Shown: piece by piece, positions 1 through 8,526 of the stretch | How the letters are laid out: every line of letters starts with the position of its first letter | Numbering within the stretch: position 1 is the first letter of the stretch | Source: Beroe ovata | Taxonomy: Eukaryota > Ctenophora > Nuda > Beroida > Beroidae | DNA length: 12,427 nucleotides | NCBI GenBank assembly: GCA_946803715.1 | Contig: CAMPET010000034.1 | Span: forward strand, 93,657-106,083 | Reading direction: 5' to 3' | Translations under genes and position numbers: made by a program | Notes under the pieces: generated by a model | The model's input: the letters and a program-made list of their open reading frames with translations, nothing else | What the model was told of the DNA's origin: nothing | The model's database searches: none

Positions 1-18
1 TGTGTGTGTGTGTGTGTG
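1..18. repeat. (TG)n microsatellite, cut by window edge
   Basis: Pure TG dinucleotide repeat at the very start of the window. It probably continues further left. It is followed by a C/T-rich stretch to about 125. Confidence 0.9.
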
Positions 19-893
19 AGTATATTCTCTTGCGTGCTGTTCTCACTTCTCATCGCATGCTTTTATCTCTACTCGCTCTTGTTCTTGCTCTCTTTCTGTT
101 TCTCTTTCTACCTCTTCTTCTGCTCGGGATAACGTCATCATAATTTCTGTTTGCATTACATCATTCCTTACACATAATATATTAGGACTGCTGCTATGTA
201 GCCTATATTTTGTAAGGTTTGCTCTATCATCATGTGCCCATATGAATAAACTATAGCCTTATGAAGATTTTTTGCTAACCTCTGCATGACAGTTGCAGCT
301 GCATTTTTGTCGAATATCTCTCCAGATTCCAGATTACATAATACTGCATGATGTCATTTCATCACCTTCAAATACATGATGTAATTCGCTAGATCCTAAG
401 ATTTGTAGCCTAACTTGTTGTCGAAGATTGTTGGAGAATAACATGACCAAATATGGTCTAATTGATGTTTTACAATTCTTCGAGGACACGTTCGCAAGAT
501 AAGGTCGAGCCTTTATTATTCGAGTATACTTTGTAAACTCCCAAATTCTTTTTGTTTGCTGTTTAAATGTTCCTGATTTTCGTGCACGAGAAAGAGAGAC
601 TGATTCGATGATGTAATTTTGAGAAGCAGCTCAGCCATCCTATAGTGTTTTAAACTCCCAACAGCTCTGTTCAAATCACATTCTTCTCAATATATGATCG
701 CCATTTGTCTCATCTCTCCTCTCCACTCTTGCCTCATCGCGACATTGACAAACTGACAGTAGAGAGACAACACAAACTTGCCGAAATTTCGATTTACGAT
801 TTTCGATTTTTTCCTGCAATTTTTCCTACAAGATTCTCATTTATGATTTCACCAAATAGTCTCGACTAATAGCAACACCCCTCTGTGTGTTAG
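19..893 (+). other. 5' flank / upstream non-coding region of the ETS gene
   Basis: No coding exon is supported here. The stretch is AT-rich with a pyrimidine-rich block at about 60-125, and I see no TATA box or clear core promoter. The last bases (about 866-893) look like an intron 3' end: a CTAAT branch-point-like motif, a pyrimidine/TG tract and a terminal TAG. The upstream part therefore probably contains a 5'UTR exon, or the gene receives a trans-spliced leader. The in-frame TAG at 857-859 rules out an N-terminal extension of the ETS protein by simple read-through. Confidence 0.5.
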
Positions 894-895
894 GC

Positions 896-971
896 ATGGC
901 AGATATTATAGAGAATTCGCCGTGGAGTATACCCTACAACAGCCCCATCCTTGACTTCATCATCAATGATG
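896..971 (+). CDS. ETS gene coding exon 1 (residues 1-25)
   Basis: Begins at the ATG at 896 ([10 protein letters not shown]) and ends one base into codon 26 before the consensus donor GTAAGT at 972. A probable acceptor (GTTAG) sits two bases before the ATG, so transcription starts further upstream. Confidence 0.85.
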
Positions 972-3900
972 GTAAGTGGATCATAGATCATAGTGGATCA
1001 TAGATCATAGTGGACCATAGTGGATCATAGAGAGCTTTAGTTTTGGTCATTCTTCAATTTCGTAGACAAAACTTAAGCTCTGGTCATAATTTCAAAGTTT
1101 ATCGAGGGATTTCCATGGTTTTTGTTCATGTCAGTCATTGGTAAGCTGATTGTAATCAAGCAAGACACATGGTTCAAAGTGCACTGGTTTTAGACAGTCA
1201 TTGGCCTCAGCCCAAATCAGTATAATTACTAAATTGTAATTACTTAATTATATCATCGCAGTTCATAACATCATTCCACCCCCACAGAGAAAGAAAACGA
1301 GAAAATCGTCAACCCGTCATCCTGCCGAACAGTCGCGGAAGCCGCTGTCGTTCCTCACGTTAAAATCCCACCGAAATCCAGCCTCTCTGACGATCTCCTC
1401 GATTTTCTCGCATCAGAAGAGCTCACAACCCGGACTCCGACCAGTGTAACGTTCAGATCGATTGAGGATCCTCTTCCCTCTTACGATGAGAATTTCTCGA
1501 CGATAACGAACAGTGACGAGATGGACACGATCAAAAATACCCTCCGAGCACCGGTTCCCGCCAAAAAACCCGCGTCCCCCAAACCGATCATCAGTCAGTT
1601 TTCCCCGTCCGATATGCTGAGTAGGATAAAACAAGAGATGCGAGACCATGATAAAGAAGAGGATAAAACGGTCCTGAATTTCGACTCTCTGAAGAATGTA
1701 AGCCCGCTGAAGCAGGAGATTAAGCAGGAAGCAAGCCTCGATGATTTCTTCCAAAGAGAAAACTCCATGTCCATCAGCCTCGATGGTGAATATCCCTCTA
1801 ATTTCCTTGTCGTACAACTCTTCTCCTCACCAATCAATCTCCTCCCTTTCCTTACTCTACTCCTGAGCTCCTCTTTCACTGCCTCATCTCCCCCTTCCCA
1901 CTCTCCCTCTCCCCCTCACTCCCCCACTAACTCCCCCTCACTCTCCCTCACTCCCACTAACTCCCCCTCCCACTCCCCCAGATGTAAGCACGATGATGTC
2001 CCCCGAACACTCCCTCCTCGACTCCCTCTCCCCTGTCTCCCCGGCATCCAGTGAGGGAAGCACCGACACTCTTCACAGCAGTGGAGTTAGTGACGTGGAG
2101 ATGAGCCCTCGACGGGGTGGAGCAATTGCTGCCCTAAAGAAAACCAGGTGGGTTTCTGAGGCCCAAATTCTAGATTTCCAGAGGTGGGCCTAGATTCTAG
2201 ATTTCCAGAGCCGGACCTATTTTAGCCCGATTTTTCCTATTTTGCTAGTTTGTTTTCAATCGGTTGTCATGGGAACGGTTCCTGTTCTTGGTTTCATTCT
2301 TCGCTTGGTCGTATGTGAGTCTCAAGCTTCGGGCACCCGACTTTTGCGCTGGGGTGACGTGATGATGCCTTGAAGTATTGAAATATACCCGATAAATTAT
2401 TGCCGATAAGCAGAATATAACGAAATAAATTCAGGGAGATGGAAAAGAAATTAAATTAATAATAATCCAATATTTGGTTATTTAAATCGTCACGTCATCA
2501 GTTTTGGTACTTTCGGGGCTGCATAATTCCATGCATATAATTTCCGAGACTGCATTACGGTGTTATGTCAGGCATATTGAACCAGAAATATTCAATGAAT
2601 GTGGATTCCCTGATTCACGGAATTTTATCTCGTGAAAAAACAATGATAATGTACAAAAAAGCACTCTTTTATAAATCATATCCTTTCAGGAGGAGAAAAG
2701 TGACCGAGGGAGGGAGTTGTCTGCATTTGTGGCAGTTCATCTTGGAGTTACTGGGTGACAAGGCGAATTGTCAAGTTATCTCCTGGACCGGAGTAGAGTT
2801 TCATTTCAAGGTAATTTGTGGAACCATGTGGAACGATTATCTATGTGGGGTTTGAGATGGCGAAAACGGGGGGGTTTTGACATCTATATTATAGTAAGCA
2901 GGGGCGTGAAATAATTTCTGGGTTTATTTCTGTGCGTGATAGGACAGTGACACACAATTGGACATCATGATGGAATTGAGGGACTCGATCCTCGCGATAG
3001 ATGGAATCTTTTCCCATTGTATGAAGTCCTATTCCGGGTAGTCTCTTATCAGTATGCTTTGCCACAAAAATTGGGTGTCTTTGTTTGTATGTATGTATTA
3101 CCCGATTCAGGAAACATAATAAGTTAATCAAAAGTACATTATATCATGATGTTGTTAGTATATTATAGTACGTTCGGGGGCATATGACCTTTTTGTTGGG
3201 TCAGTGCCAAGAAGCCTGAATAATATTATGTGTGTTTACGTGTCTCATACTGTTTCTCACACATACTCACAACTTATTCAAAATAATGAATCTGTAGTGG
3301 CCACTTGCCACAGCTCATGAGATTTTGAGGTGGGATGGTAGTCAGACCACAGAATACTGAAACATAGTAGTTGTACAGAGTCAGTGGTTTCGAGAGAGAA
3401 ACTTAGTAAACTTAGAGTTGCAATAGCTCTATTCAACATTAATACGTATCTCATTAGAACGTTTATTAAATCTTAAGCTTAAGTCTTCAAGCATAACTTG
3501 TCGAAAATAGCAAATATAAAGAAAACTAAACTTAGTCGTCAGTAGTTTGAACTGAGGAGTGGAGGTTCAAACATGAGGTTTCAACTAATCGACTGGGAAT
3601 ATTGATATTTAGGCGTCTGGTAGGGTCGAGAAATGCCAGAATCTGGCCTTGCCGGATTACCAGCAGTGTTTCTCACCCTCTCCCCTCCTCTTACAGGTTC
3701 ACAATTCCCGAGAGCTCGCCCGACTATGGGGAGCCAGGAAGAACAAACCGAGGATGAATTTCGATAAGTTGTCTCGGGCAATGCGATACTACTACGATAA
3801 GAACATCATCCGACATATCACCGGACAAAGACTGGTCTATGAGTTCTGCAGGTTTGTTACTTGACACCATTTCGCTTGACACTACTTCTCTTGACACTGG

Positions 3901-5139
3901 TAGCTTGACACCACTTTTGATAGAATGCTATCCTGACACTACTCCGTGTGTGGATTCTTGACACCATTTTTCACACGGAATACTTTCTTGCCTCCATTCT
4001 AAGCTTGACACAACTTTTCGATAGACTATTCACTCGACGCCAGTCTATAGTACTCTCCGGGACCGGGTCCCATTCCATCCTGGTCTGAGATCATCCGTTC
4101 GGCACACACACTAACACACACACAAACACGCACACAAACACACACACACACACGCACACTCATAGTCTGAGCATGCTATGACTATTCAATATTCATACTC
4201 CTCAAGTGCAATTTATGCGTGCTAAAAGCGGATGCTGATTCATAAAGAGTGGTTATGATTAAAAACTAGAAGAAAAACAATAGTTTTTATTTTTTCTAGC
4301 TCCAAAAATCCTGTCTCGATTCACCACTTTGAGGTCTCATCAACCGATAATTATAGAATCTGGCGTGTGAAAAAACAATCTGAATCACCGACAGCGATGA
4401 TTTTTCTTAAAGTCACAAGACCCATGTGGTACGTCACAACTCACAACCACAACTTGGCATTAACGTCATGAAGAGAGAATATTCTCTGCGTCATAGCGTC
4501 AAGAGATACAATAACAGAAAAAAAAGCTAATAGTAATTGCCGTGCGCGATTGCCTGCCAATAATCGTCATATAACTTGTTCATGACGTCAAAAAACCCCT
4601 CAATATATCACGTCACTGTCACTATGGAAGTGCATTATGTTCTCGAATACTAACACGTACATCTCCACAGGAACGCTGATGACGCTGTCTACACAAAACT
4701 GCTGAACGACGCCGCGCGGACGATGCCACAAAAACCCGGCTCTGTCCCCATCCCCACCTCCGTCCCCTCCTCTTCCCACTGCTCCCCTCCCTCCTACACC
4801 CCATTCCCTGAGCAACAGGATTCCAAGTTCGGTCTACCCAGCTACCAGTCGCCCAAGCAGCACAGCTCTCCGCCGCAAAGTTATTTCCGGGAGGCAAGCT
4901 ACGCCCAGATGTACGACACCGCACTCTACCACAGCACGGAACGGTATATTGCACGTGCTGATGAGGAAGCCGCGCAGCAGTATCTCATCCAGCAGACGAT
5001 GGGTGCTCGGCCGCACATCCCGTACATCCCTAACTACGTGACGGCTGGCCACGTGCAGAACTCGCCGTCAAGCTATGTGCACGTGGGACTGAAGAAGGAA
5101 ACGGTGGAATACTCCTTCGCTCACTACGCGCCTTACTAA
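896..5139 (+). CDS. ETS-domain transcription factor, complete, six coding exons
   Basis: Nuclear transcription factor expected to bind GGAA-core sites. Coding exons are 896-971, 1288-1785, 1982-2147, 2690-2810, 3697-3851 and 4671-5139. They give 494 residues, with every junction GT-AG and in phase. The ETS domain spans about residues 258-338. It has the tryptophans of [16 protein letters not shown] and ARLWG, and a recognition helix ([19 protein letters not shown]) with the two base-reading arginines R314 and R317. A basic KKTRRRK at 244-250 precedes it and may be a nuclear localisation signal. No Pointed (PNT) domain is visible. The N-terminal half has an acidic-hydrophobic DDLLDFL segment (60-66) that could activate transcription, three [IL]KQE SUMO-acceptor-like sites (139, 166, 170) and many Ser-Pro pairs. 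The C-tail is Pro/Ser/Tyr-rich with PPSY (378-381), LPSY (394-397) and LKKE (479-482). The ATG at 896 is the first Met after an in-frame stop at 857. The ETS subfamily is unassigned: the domain mixes ELK-like, ETS1-like and ELF-like residues. Confidence 0.93.
974..1030. repeat. GTGGATCATAGATCATA minisatellite in ETS intron 1
   Basis: Tandem, slightly degenerate copies of a GGATCATA/GATCATAGT unit start at the 5' splice site of intron 1 (972-1287). The rest of this 316-base intron shows nothing notable. Confidence 0.8.
1288..1785 (+). CDS. ETS gene coding exon 2 (residues 26-192)
   Basis: The acceptor CCCACAG precedes 1288 and the donor GTGAAT follows 1785. The exon encodes the N-terminal regulatory region. 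This includes a DDLLDFL acidic-hydrophobic segment, LPSY (88-91), FSPSD and VSP Ser-Pro sites, and IKQE (139-142) plus the tandem pair LKQE-IKQE (166-173). The pair is followed by the acidic SLDDFF. No known globular domain is recognised. Confidence 0.88.
1786..1981 (+). repeat. ETS intron 2 with C/T-rich minisatellite (about 1880-1980)
   Basis: 196-base intron whose 3' half is almost pure pyrimidine, made of CACTCCC and CTAACTCCCCCTC-type units running into the acceptor. Read in the exon 2 frame it stays open and encodes Ser/Pro/Thr-rich low complexity, so a retained intron would be translated. The reading frame then shifts on entering exon 3 and stops at 2052-2054. Confidence 0.8.
1982..2147 (+). 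CDS. ETS gene coding exon 3 (residues 192-247)
   Basis: Begins after a long pyrimidine tract ending CCCCCAG and ends in AG before the donor GTGGGT. It encodes a Ser-Pro-rich linker (MSPEHS, LSPVSP, MSPRRGG) and then the basic LKKTR that joins the ETS exon. The Ser-Pro sites are plausible targets of proline-directed kinases, as in other ETS factors; this is inference. Confidence 0.88.
2167..2210. repeat. Direct repeat in ETS intron 3
   Basis: A perfect 17-base repeat, ATTCTAGATTTCCAGAG, occurs at 2167-2183 and 2194-2210, 27 bases apart, shortly after the exon 3 donor. Intron 3 (2148-2689) otherwise holds AT-rich sequence and two CRE-like motifs, described in the findings. Confidence 0.85.
2690..2810 (+). 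CDS. ETS gene coding exon 4, N-terminal half of the ETS domain
   Basis: The acceptor CCTTTCAG precedes 2690 and the donor GTAATT follows 2810. It encodes residues 247-287: the basic RRRK, helix 1 with [11 protein letters not shown], and the strand containing ISWTG that ends in HFK. The spacing from WTG to FK equals that of ETS1-type domains, so nothing is missing. Confidence 0.95.
2811..3696 (+). other. ETS intron 4, no further gene seen
   Basis: 886-base intron splitting the ETS domain, with donor GTAATT and acceptor TTACAG. I see no repeat family or RNA gene in it. Reading frames on the opposite strand here are short and lack similarity to anything I recognise. Confidence 0.8.
3697..3851 (+). 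CDS. ETS gene coding exon 5, recognition helix of the ETS domain
   Basis: The acceptor CTCTTACAG precedes 3697, and the exon ends in AG before the donor GTTTGT. It encodes residues 288-339: [13 protein letters not shown], the DNA-recognition helix with R314 and R317, and the wing GQRLVYEF. The usual family pattern at the start of the helix is MNY; here it is MNF (F309). Confidence 0.96.
3861..4017. repeat. Degenerate TTGACACC(A/T)CTT repeat cluster in ETS intron 5
   Basis: TTGACAC occurs at 3861, 3876, 3891, 3905, 3958 and 4005, with a variant CTGACAC at 3932. Most copies are followed by CA, TA or AA and then CTT. Spacing is irregular, from 14 to about 50 bases. The cluster begins ten bases after the exon 5 donor. 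The same motif forms a second cluster at 8556-8742. Confidence 0.85.
4102..4159. repeat. (CA)n microsatellite in ETS intron 5
   Basis: Interrupted CA repeat with occasional CTAACA and CGCACA variants. It is likely length-polymorphic. Confidence 0.92.
4432..4615. promoter_or_regulatory. Cluster of CRE/ATF-like CGTCA sites in ETS intron 5
   Basis: CGTCA occurs seven times (4432, 4464, 4489, 4497, 4565, 4586, 4611), including one full palindromic TGACGTCA at 4583-4590. CREB/ATF-type bZIP proteins bind such sequences. The density is far above chance for 184 bases, but regulatory activity is inferred only. Confidence 0.4.
4671..5139 (+). CDS. ETS gene coding exon 6, C-terminal tail and stop
   Basis: The acceptor ATCTCCACAG precedes 4671, and TAA is at 5137-5139. 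It encodes residues 339-494: a short [11 protein letters not shown] linker, then a low-complexity Pro/Ser/Gln/Tyr tail with PPSY, LPSY, SPKQ, SPPQ and the ending FAHYAPY. No domain is recognised. Coding is supported by continuity of phase and by its higher GC content than the flanking intron and 3'UTR. Confidence 0.9.
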
Positions 5140-7672
5140 ACCACATACGCAAACCAAATCAAACAGCCCTGCTACGAAGCGAAATCATGAAGGTCGAAAG
5201 ACGCCCCGACTAAATTATCGGACTTGAATTTTACTTCCCACTCGACCCTTGAATATCCGATTACTGACAATGAACGCATAAAACATTGAACTAGAGTGGG
5301 TCACTAAACATTGTGTATTCAATTATACATAAACAGTACGTCACCAAATGTGGCATGACTCACACCCATGTTGGTGATATGATTGGCACGATGCCGACTG
5401 CGCCAGCGCTTTCTTTTCTACATCACATTTTACGTGTTATACCGATTTGAGTACGAACTACATCAACATAACTTCCTGCAATGATCGCATTTTAAGTTCC
5501 TATTTTCACGAAACATCATTCGACAAATATATTAACATGTTTATATTTTGCCGGCTAAAGTCAAGTTATGGAAACATGCGTTAAATACCGAATGTCGAGC
5601 AAAAAGGGCGTGGCATGTTTCTATGGTAAGACAAGGTCGTCGTGTTGTCCCATGGTCGTTATAATTGTGATGAAGAGTGTTCAATTACGGAAGTGAGCTG
5701 GATGCTGACAATAATGAACCGAAATTCCCGATTCTGACAGACACATTTCCCTGGCGAGGGCCGAGCTCGGCTCCGGTATCCGGCTTTCCGGCGTCGGACA
5801 CTCTCCCTCATATCGTATTGAAGAGGCTACAATTACTATATGTCTGTGTACTTGTCATATATATCGATTATTTTACCCATGTTTTGTTGGAAATACAAAA
5901 TTAAAACGAAAGCAGTTCCTATGGAACCTTTAGTGACGACCTAGCGTGCATCAGCCCGGAGAAAACATTTCCTTGTGGTTTTCCCCATATGTTATATTGA
6001 TCGATGTATTCATTTTGTATGATTGCTATTAAGAAAATTAACGGCCAACTGTCTGGAATATTTTCCCGAACGACGAAGCAAGAAGTTAAATCAATTGACC
6101 AGAGTACCCATTTTCACGAGGCCCCATCTCACACAAAATTGTCCCACAAAATTGTCCCCTCCTCAATGGCTGATGTCACGGCTGGTCGTCCTAATGGAAA
6201 GTGTTCAATCACAAAGAGTTTTTTATAGAACAAAAGTTTTAATATAATATTTACAGTGAGAGATGCCTTCGTGGTCATGTGTTTTTATCGAAAATTTAAC
6301 AAAATATACGATGTTCAACAAGTAAGAGATATATCTAAATTCAGATTTTCCTCCCCGCCATTATTGTGTCTCACGACCATTGGTCCCATTCTAATTTCTA
6401 ATACTCATTAAGATTGTCTTATCGTGTTAAGACGATGTATTCAACTGTATTTTCTTCAGACTGAAAGTGGAAATGATTATTCCTTATATGGTGTAATCGA
6501 TTAAGCATGATTTTTTCTCTGATGATTCTCATGATATAGAGTGAGCTGAAATGTGAACTATTGACGACCTCAGGTTTACCTACTATGATTTGATGGAGAA
6601 ATGTGAAATTGATTAATGAACTAAGTTCGTGTTCAATAGAAGACTGAGAGTGAAATCAAATTCGAAATTTAATTTACATTTGATTTTTCAATTTTTTCGA
6701 GGTGTCACCCTTAAAAAGAAAATCGAATTGGTGATATGGATAACCACAAAAAACGTTAAGTTACTGTCAGTGCCCGCTCGCTATTTTATTTTTGTTGCGC
6801 ATTTTATAAATGAAAATATTGAAAACTATGATATGAACACAAGATTTTTGAATAATAATTGTTGCTTTCGAAAATATTGTATTGACTTTAATTTAATTTC
6901 ATGAATGTATAAAAGTTTTGAATTTAACGAAAGATACATTATCCACGATCCATGAAACTTTGAGTACCCATATTTCCATACGAAGATGATTAAAAATAAC
7001 CAAATCATGACTAAAAGTGTAAAACTTGTCACCAGGATGAATAATCCAGGGATTTTATTCTATCGTTCTTAATCGCTTTTCATACGATTATGTTTATTTC
7101 TATTTCTAAGAGGAGGAACCTTACATTCCTTTGTGTATGTGTCTTGAAGTTTTTTAGAAAGGACTTAGGAAATTTTGTTGCTCTCACAGAAATGGTAAAA
7201 AAGGTTCACGTTTCTAGTTTATGTCCGGAAAAAAGACAGCGAAATATGGAGCTGTAAAGATACCACGAAATAGCTCAAGGAACAGTGAGAGCTACAGGAT
7301 ATCCTATCTAAGCGGTTTGTTTGTGTTTTCACATGGGTGATCTAAGCCTGAGCTGGGTCAAGCGGTTTTACATATTCATAACAATCTAGGGAGAGTAAAA
7401 CTCAAAAAGTCGAGCGCTATTGATGATGAAAATCCCGCTAGAGAGGAAGAAAACATCGCACATTTCTCTCCTATTCCTACTTTTCAATCCTGCTTGACCC
7501 TACCCAGCGCCGAATACCGATATTATCAGTCGAAAGAACAGAATATTTATTACGAAATTGATTTGATATGGATATGATTTCAAAAGTAGAGCAAAAACCA
7601 ACACCGTGACCGAAAAGAGTTACATCTCTCGAACGACTCCAAACTAAACTGAAGTGCGTTACTTTATACGTC

Positions 7673-7821
7673 GTGTACATTGTACATTGTACACTTACAT
7701 TGTACATTGTGTACATTGTACATTGTATCCACTGTATACATTGTATCCATTGTACATTGTGATTGTGTACATTGTATCCATTGTGATTGCGTACATTGTA
7801 CATTGTGTACATCTACACATT
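7673..7821. repeat. TGTACAT/TACATTG minisatellite
   Basis: About 150 bases of 7-base units (TGTACAT followed by TG), mixed with TGTATCCAT and TGTGATTG variants. About ten TGTACA hexamers are present. The hexamer is its own reverse complement, so the tract can fold on either strand. It creates spurious long open frames on both strands. Confidence 0.93.
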
Positions 7822-8150
7822 GCCTAACGCGCATTCTCAACACAACTTTGTCGAAGGGCATGCAACGTGTACGCGGGCTGTGTATATTCAAGTTTTACTT
7901 CTATACTTGAGAAAGCTATAGTCACTGGAGACGTTTAGATGCAGTTGATGTATATCAGAATGTGTGTTGTATCCGATAATCCTGTATCTCTATCAACATA
8001 TTACCTTCCGAAAACCTAGCCTCTGTTAGTTATTCATGACTTTCACATTTGCAGATCACAAAGAGAAACAATTGCATATCACAGGGCTGAATAGCAAATG
8101 CAATCCAAAAATTAACAAACTCAATTTGAATCCAGATATTGATAATGATA

Positions 8151-8178
8151 ATCACTATCAGAAGTAACTGATAGTGAT
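8151..8178. other. Perfect 11-bp stem hairpin, 6-base loop
   Basis: ATCACTATCAG at 8151-8161 pairs perfectly with CTGATAGTGAT at 8168-8178 around the loop AAGTAA. It lies 155 bases beyond the WDPCP stop, so it is probably in that gene's 3'UTR. It could be an RNA structure or a palindromic protein-binding site. Confidence 0.75.
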
Positions 8179-8332
8179 CACCTTCCGACATTGTATTTCA
8201 ATTAACAATCTGAGGACTTCACTTAATTAAACAAAATAAACGTATGAAACGGAAAAATATATAGTTCCGAGCAAGAATGATAGTCTCATCCCAATATCAC
8301 AAATCCGATAATAACGAATAATGTCCCGCGTA

Positions 8333-8526
8333 TCAAGATTGAGGTACTGTTTGACACTGATCCACCGAATTTCCGTCCTCCTTGATCGTAGCTGGTTGTT
8401 TCCTCGACAGTTTGATCTGATCAGGGGATTTGCACGAAACTGACAGCCCGCAGTACGTGACGTACTGGTCCACTTTGCTGATGATGTGTTCGTTGTCCAG
8501 TTTCCGAGCCAGTTTCAGTGCTTCTC
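8333..8526 (-). CDS. WDPCP: WDPCP last exon and stop codon
   Basis: The acceptor ACTACTCCAG follows a perfect CTAAC branch-point motif. Only this acceptor matches the phase of the preceding exon (C + GA gives Arg). It encodes EALKLARKLDNEHIISKVDQ and a polar tail ending PQS, with TGA at 8335-8333. The C-terminus is shorter than the human long isoform. Confidence 0.82.

Larger units (their letters stand above)
5140..8332. other. 3'UTR of the ETS gene and convergent intergenic region
   Basis: 3.2 kb between the two stop codons. The left end is ETS 3'UTR and the right end is WDPCP 3'UTR. No nearby AATAAA follows the ETS stop; an ATTAAA at 5900-5905 is a weak candidate poly(A) signal. On the minus strand, AATAAA lies at 7561-7556, about 770 bases past the WDPCP stop. 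Bases 5900-7650 are AT-rich with no supported gene, RNA or transposon. Short open frames at 5677-5904 and 6004-6247 have no similarity or splice support that I can see. Confidence 0.6.

Noticed and set aside
1413-1879. Minus-strand open frames opposite ETS exon 2
   Set aside because: Mirror frames of a real coding exon; no family resemblance.
1521-2054. Single 177-residue gene on the + strand
   Set aside because: Explained as ETS exon 2 read on into intron 2; the frame opens further upstream to 1288.
2943-3040. Exon-like stretch in ETS intron 4 (reads [16 protein letters not shown])
   Set aside because: An AG precedes it and a GT follows, but its phase does not fit between exons 4 and 5, and including it would break the ETS domain, which is intact without it.
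2889-3131. 80-residue open frame on the minus strand
   Set aside because: Lies inside ETS intron 4, has no recognisable motif and no splice or promoter support.
4600-5052. Minus-strand open frames opposite ETS exon 6
   Set aside because: Shadows of the GC-rich C-terminal coding exon, with low-complexity Arg/Gly products.
6004-6247. Two overlapping 74-residue open frames on the + strand
   Set aside because: Chance openness in AT-rich DNA; two frames at once and no conserved motif.
7477-7910. Tyr/Met/Cys-rich open frames on both strands
   Set aside because: Produced by translation of the TGTACAT minisatellite.
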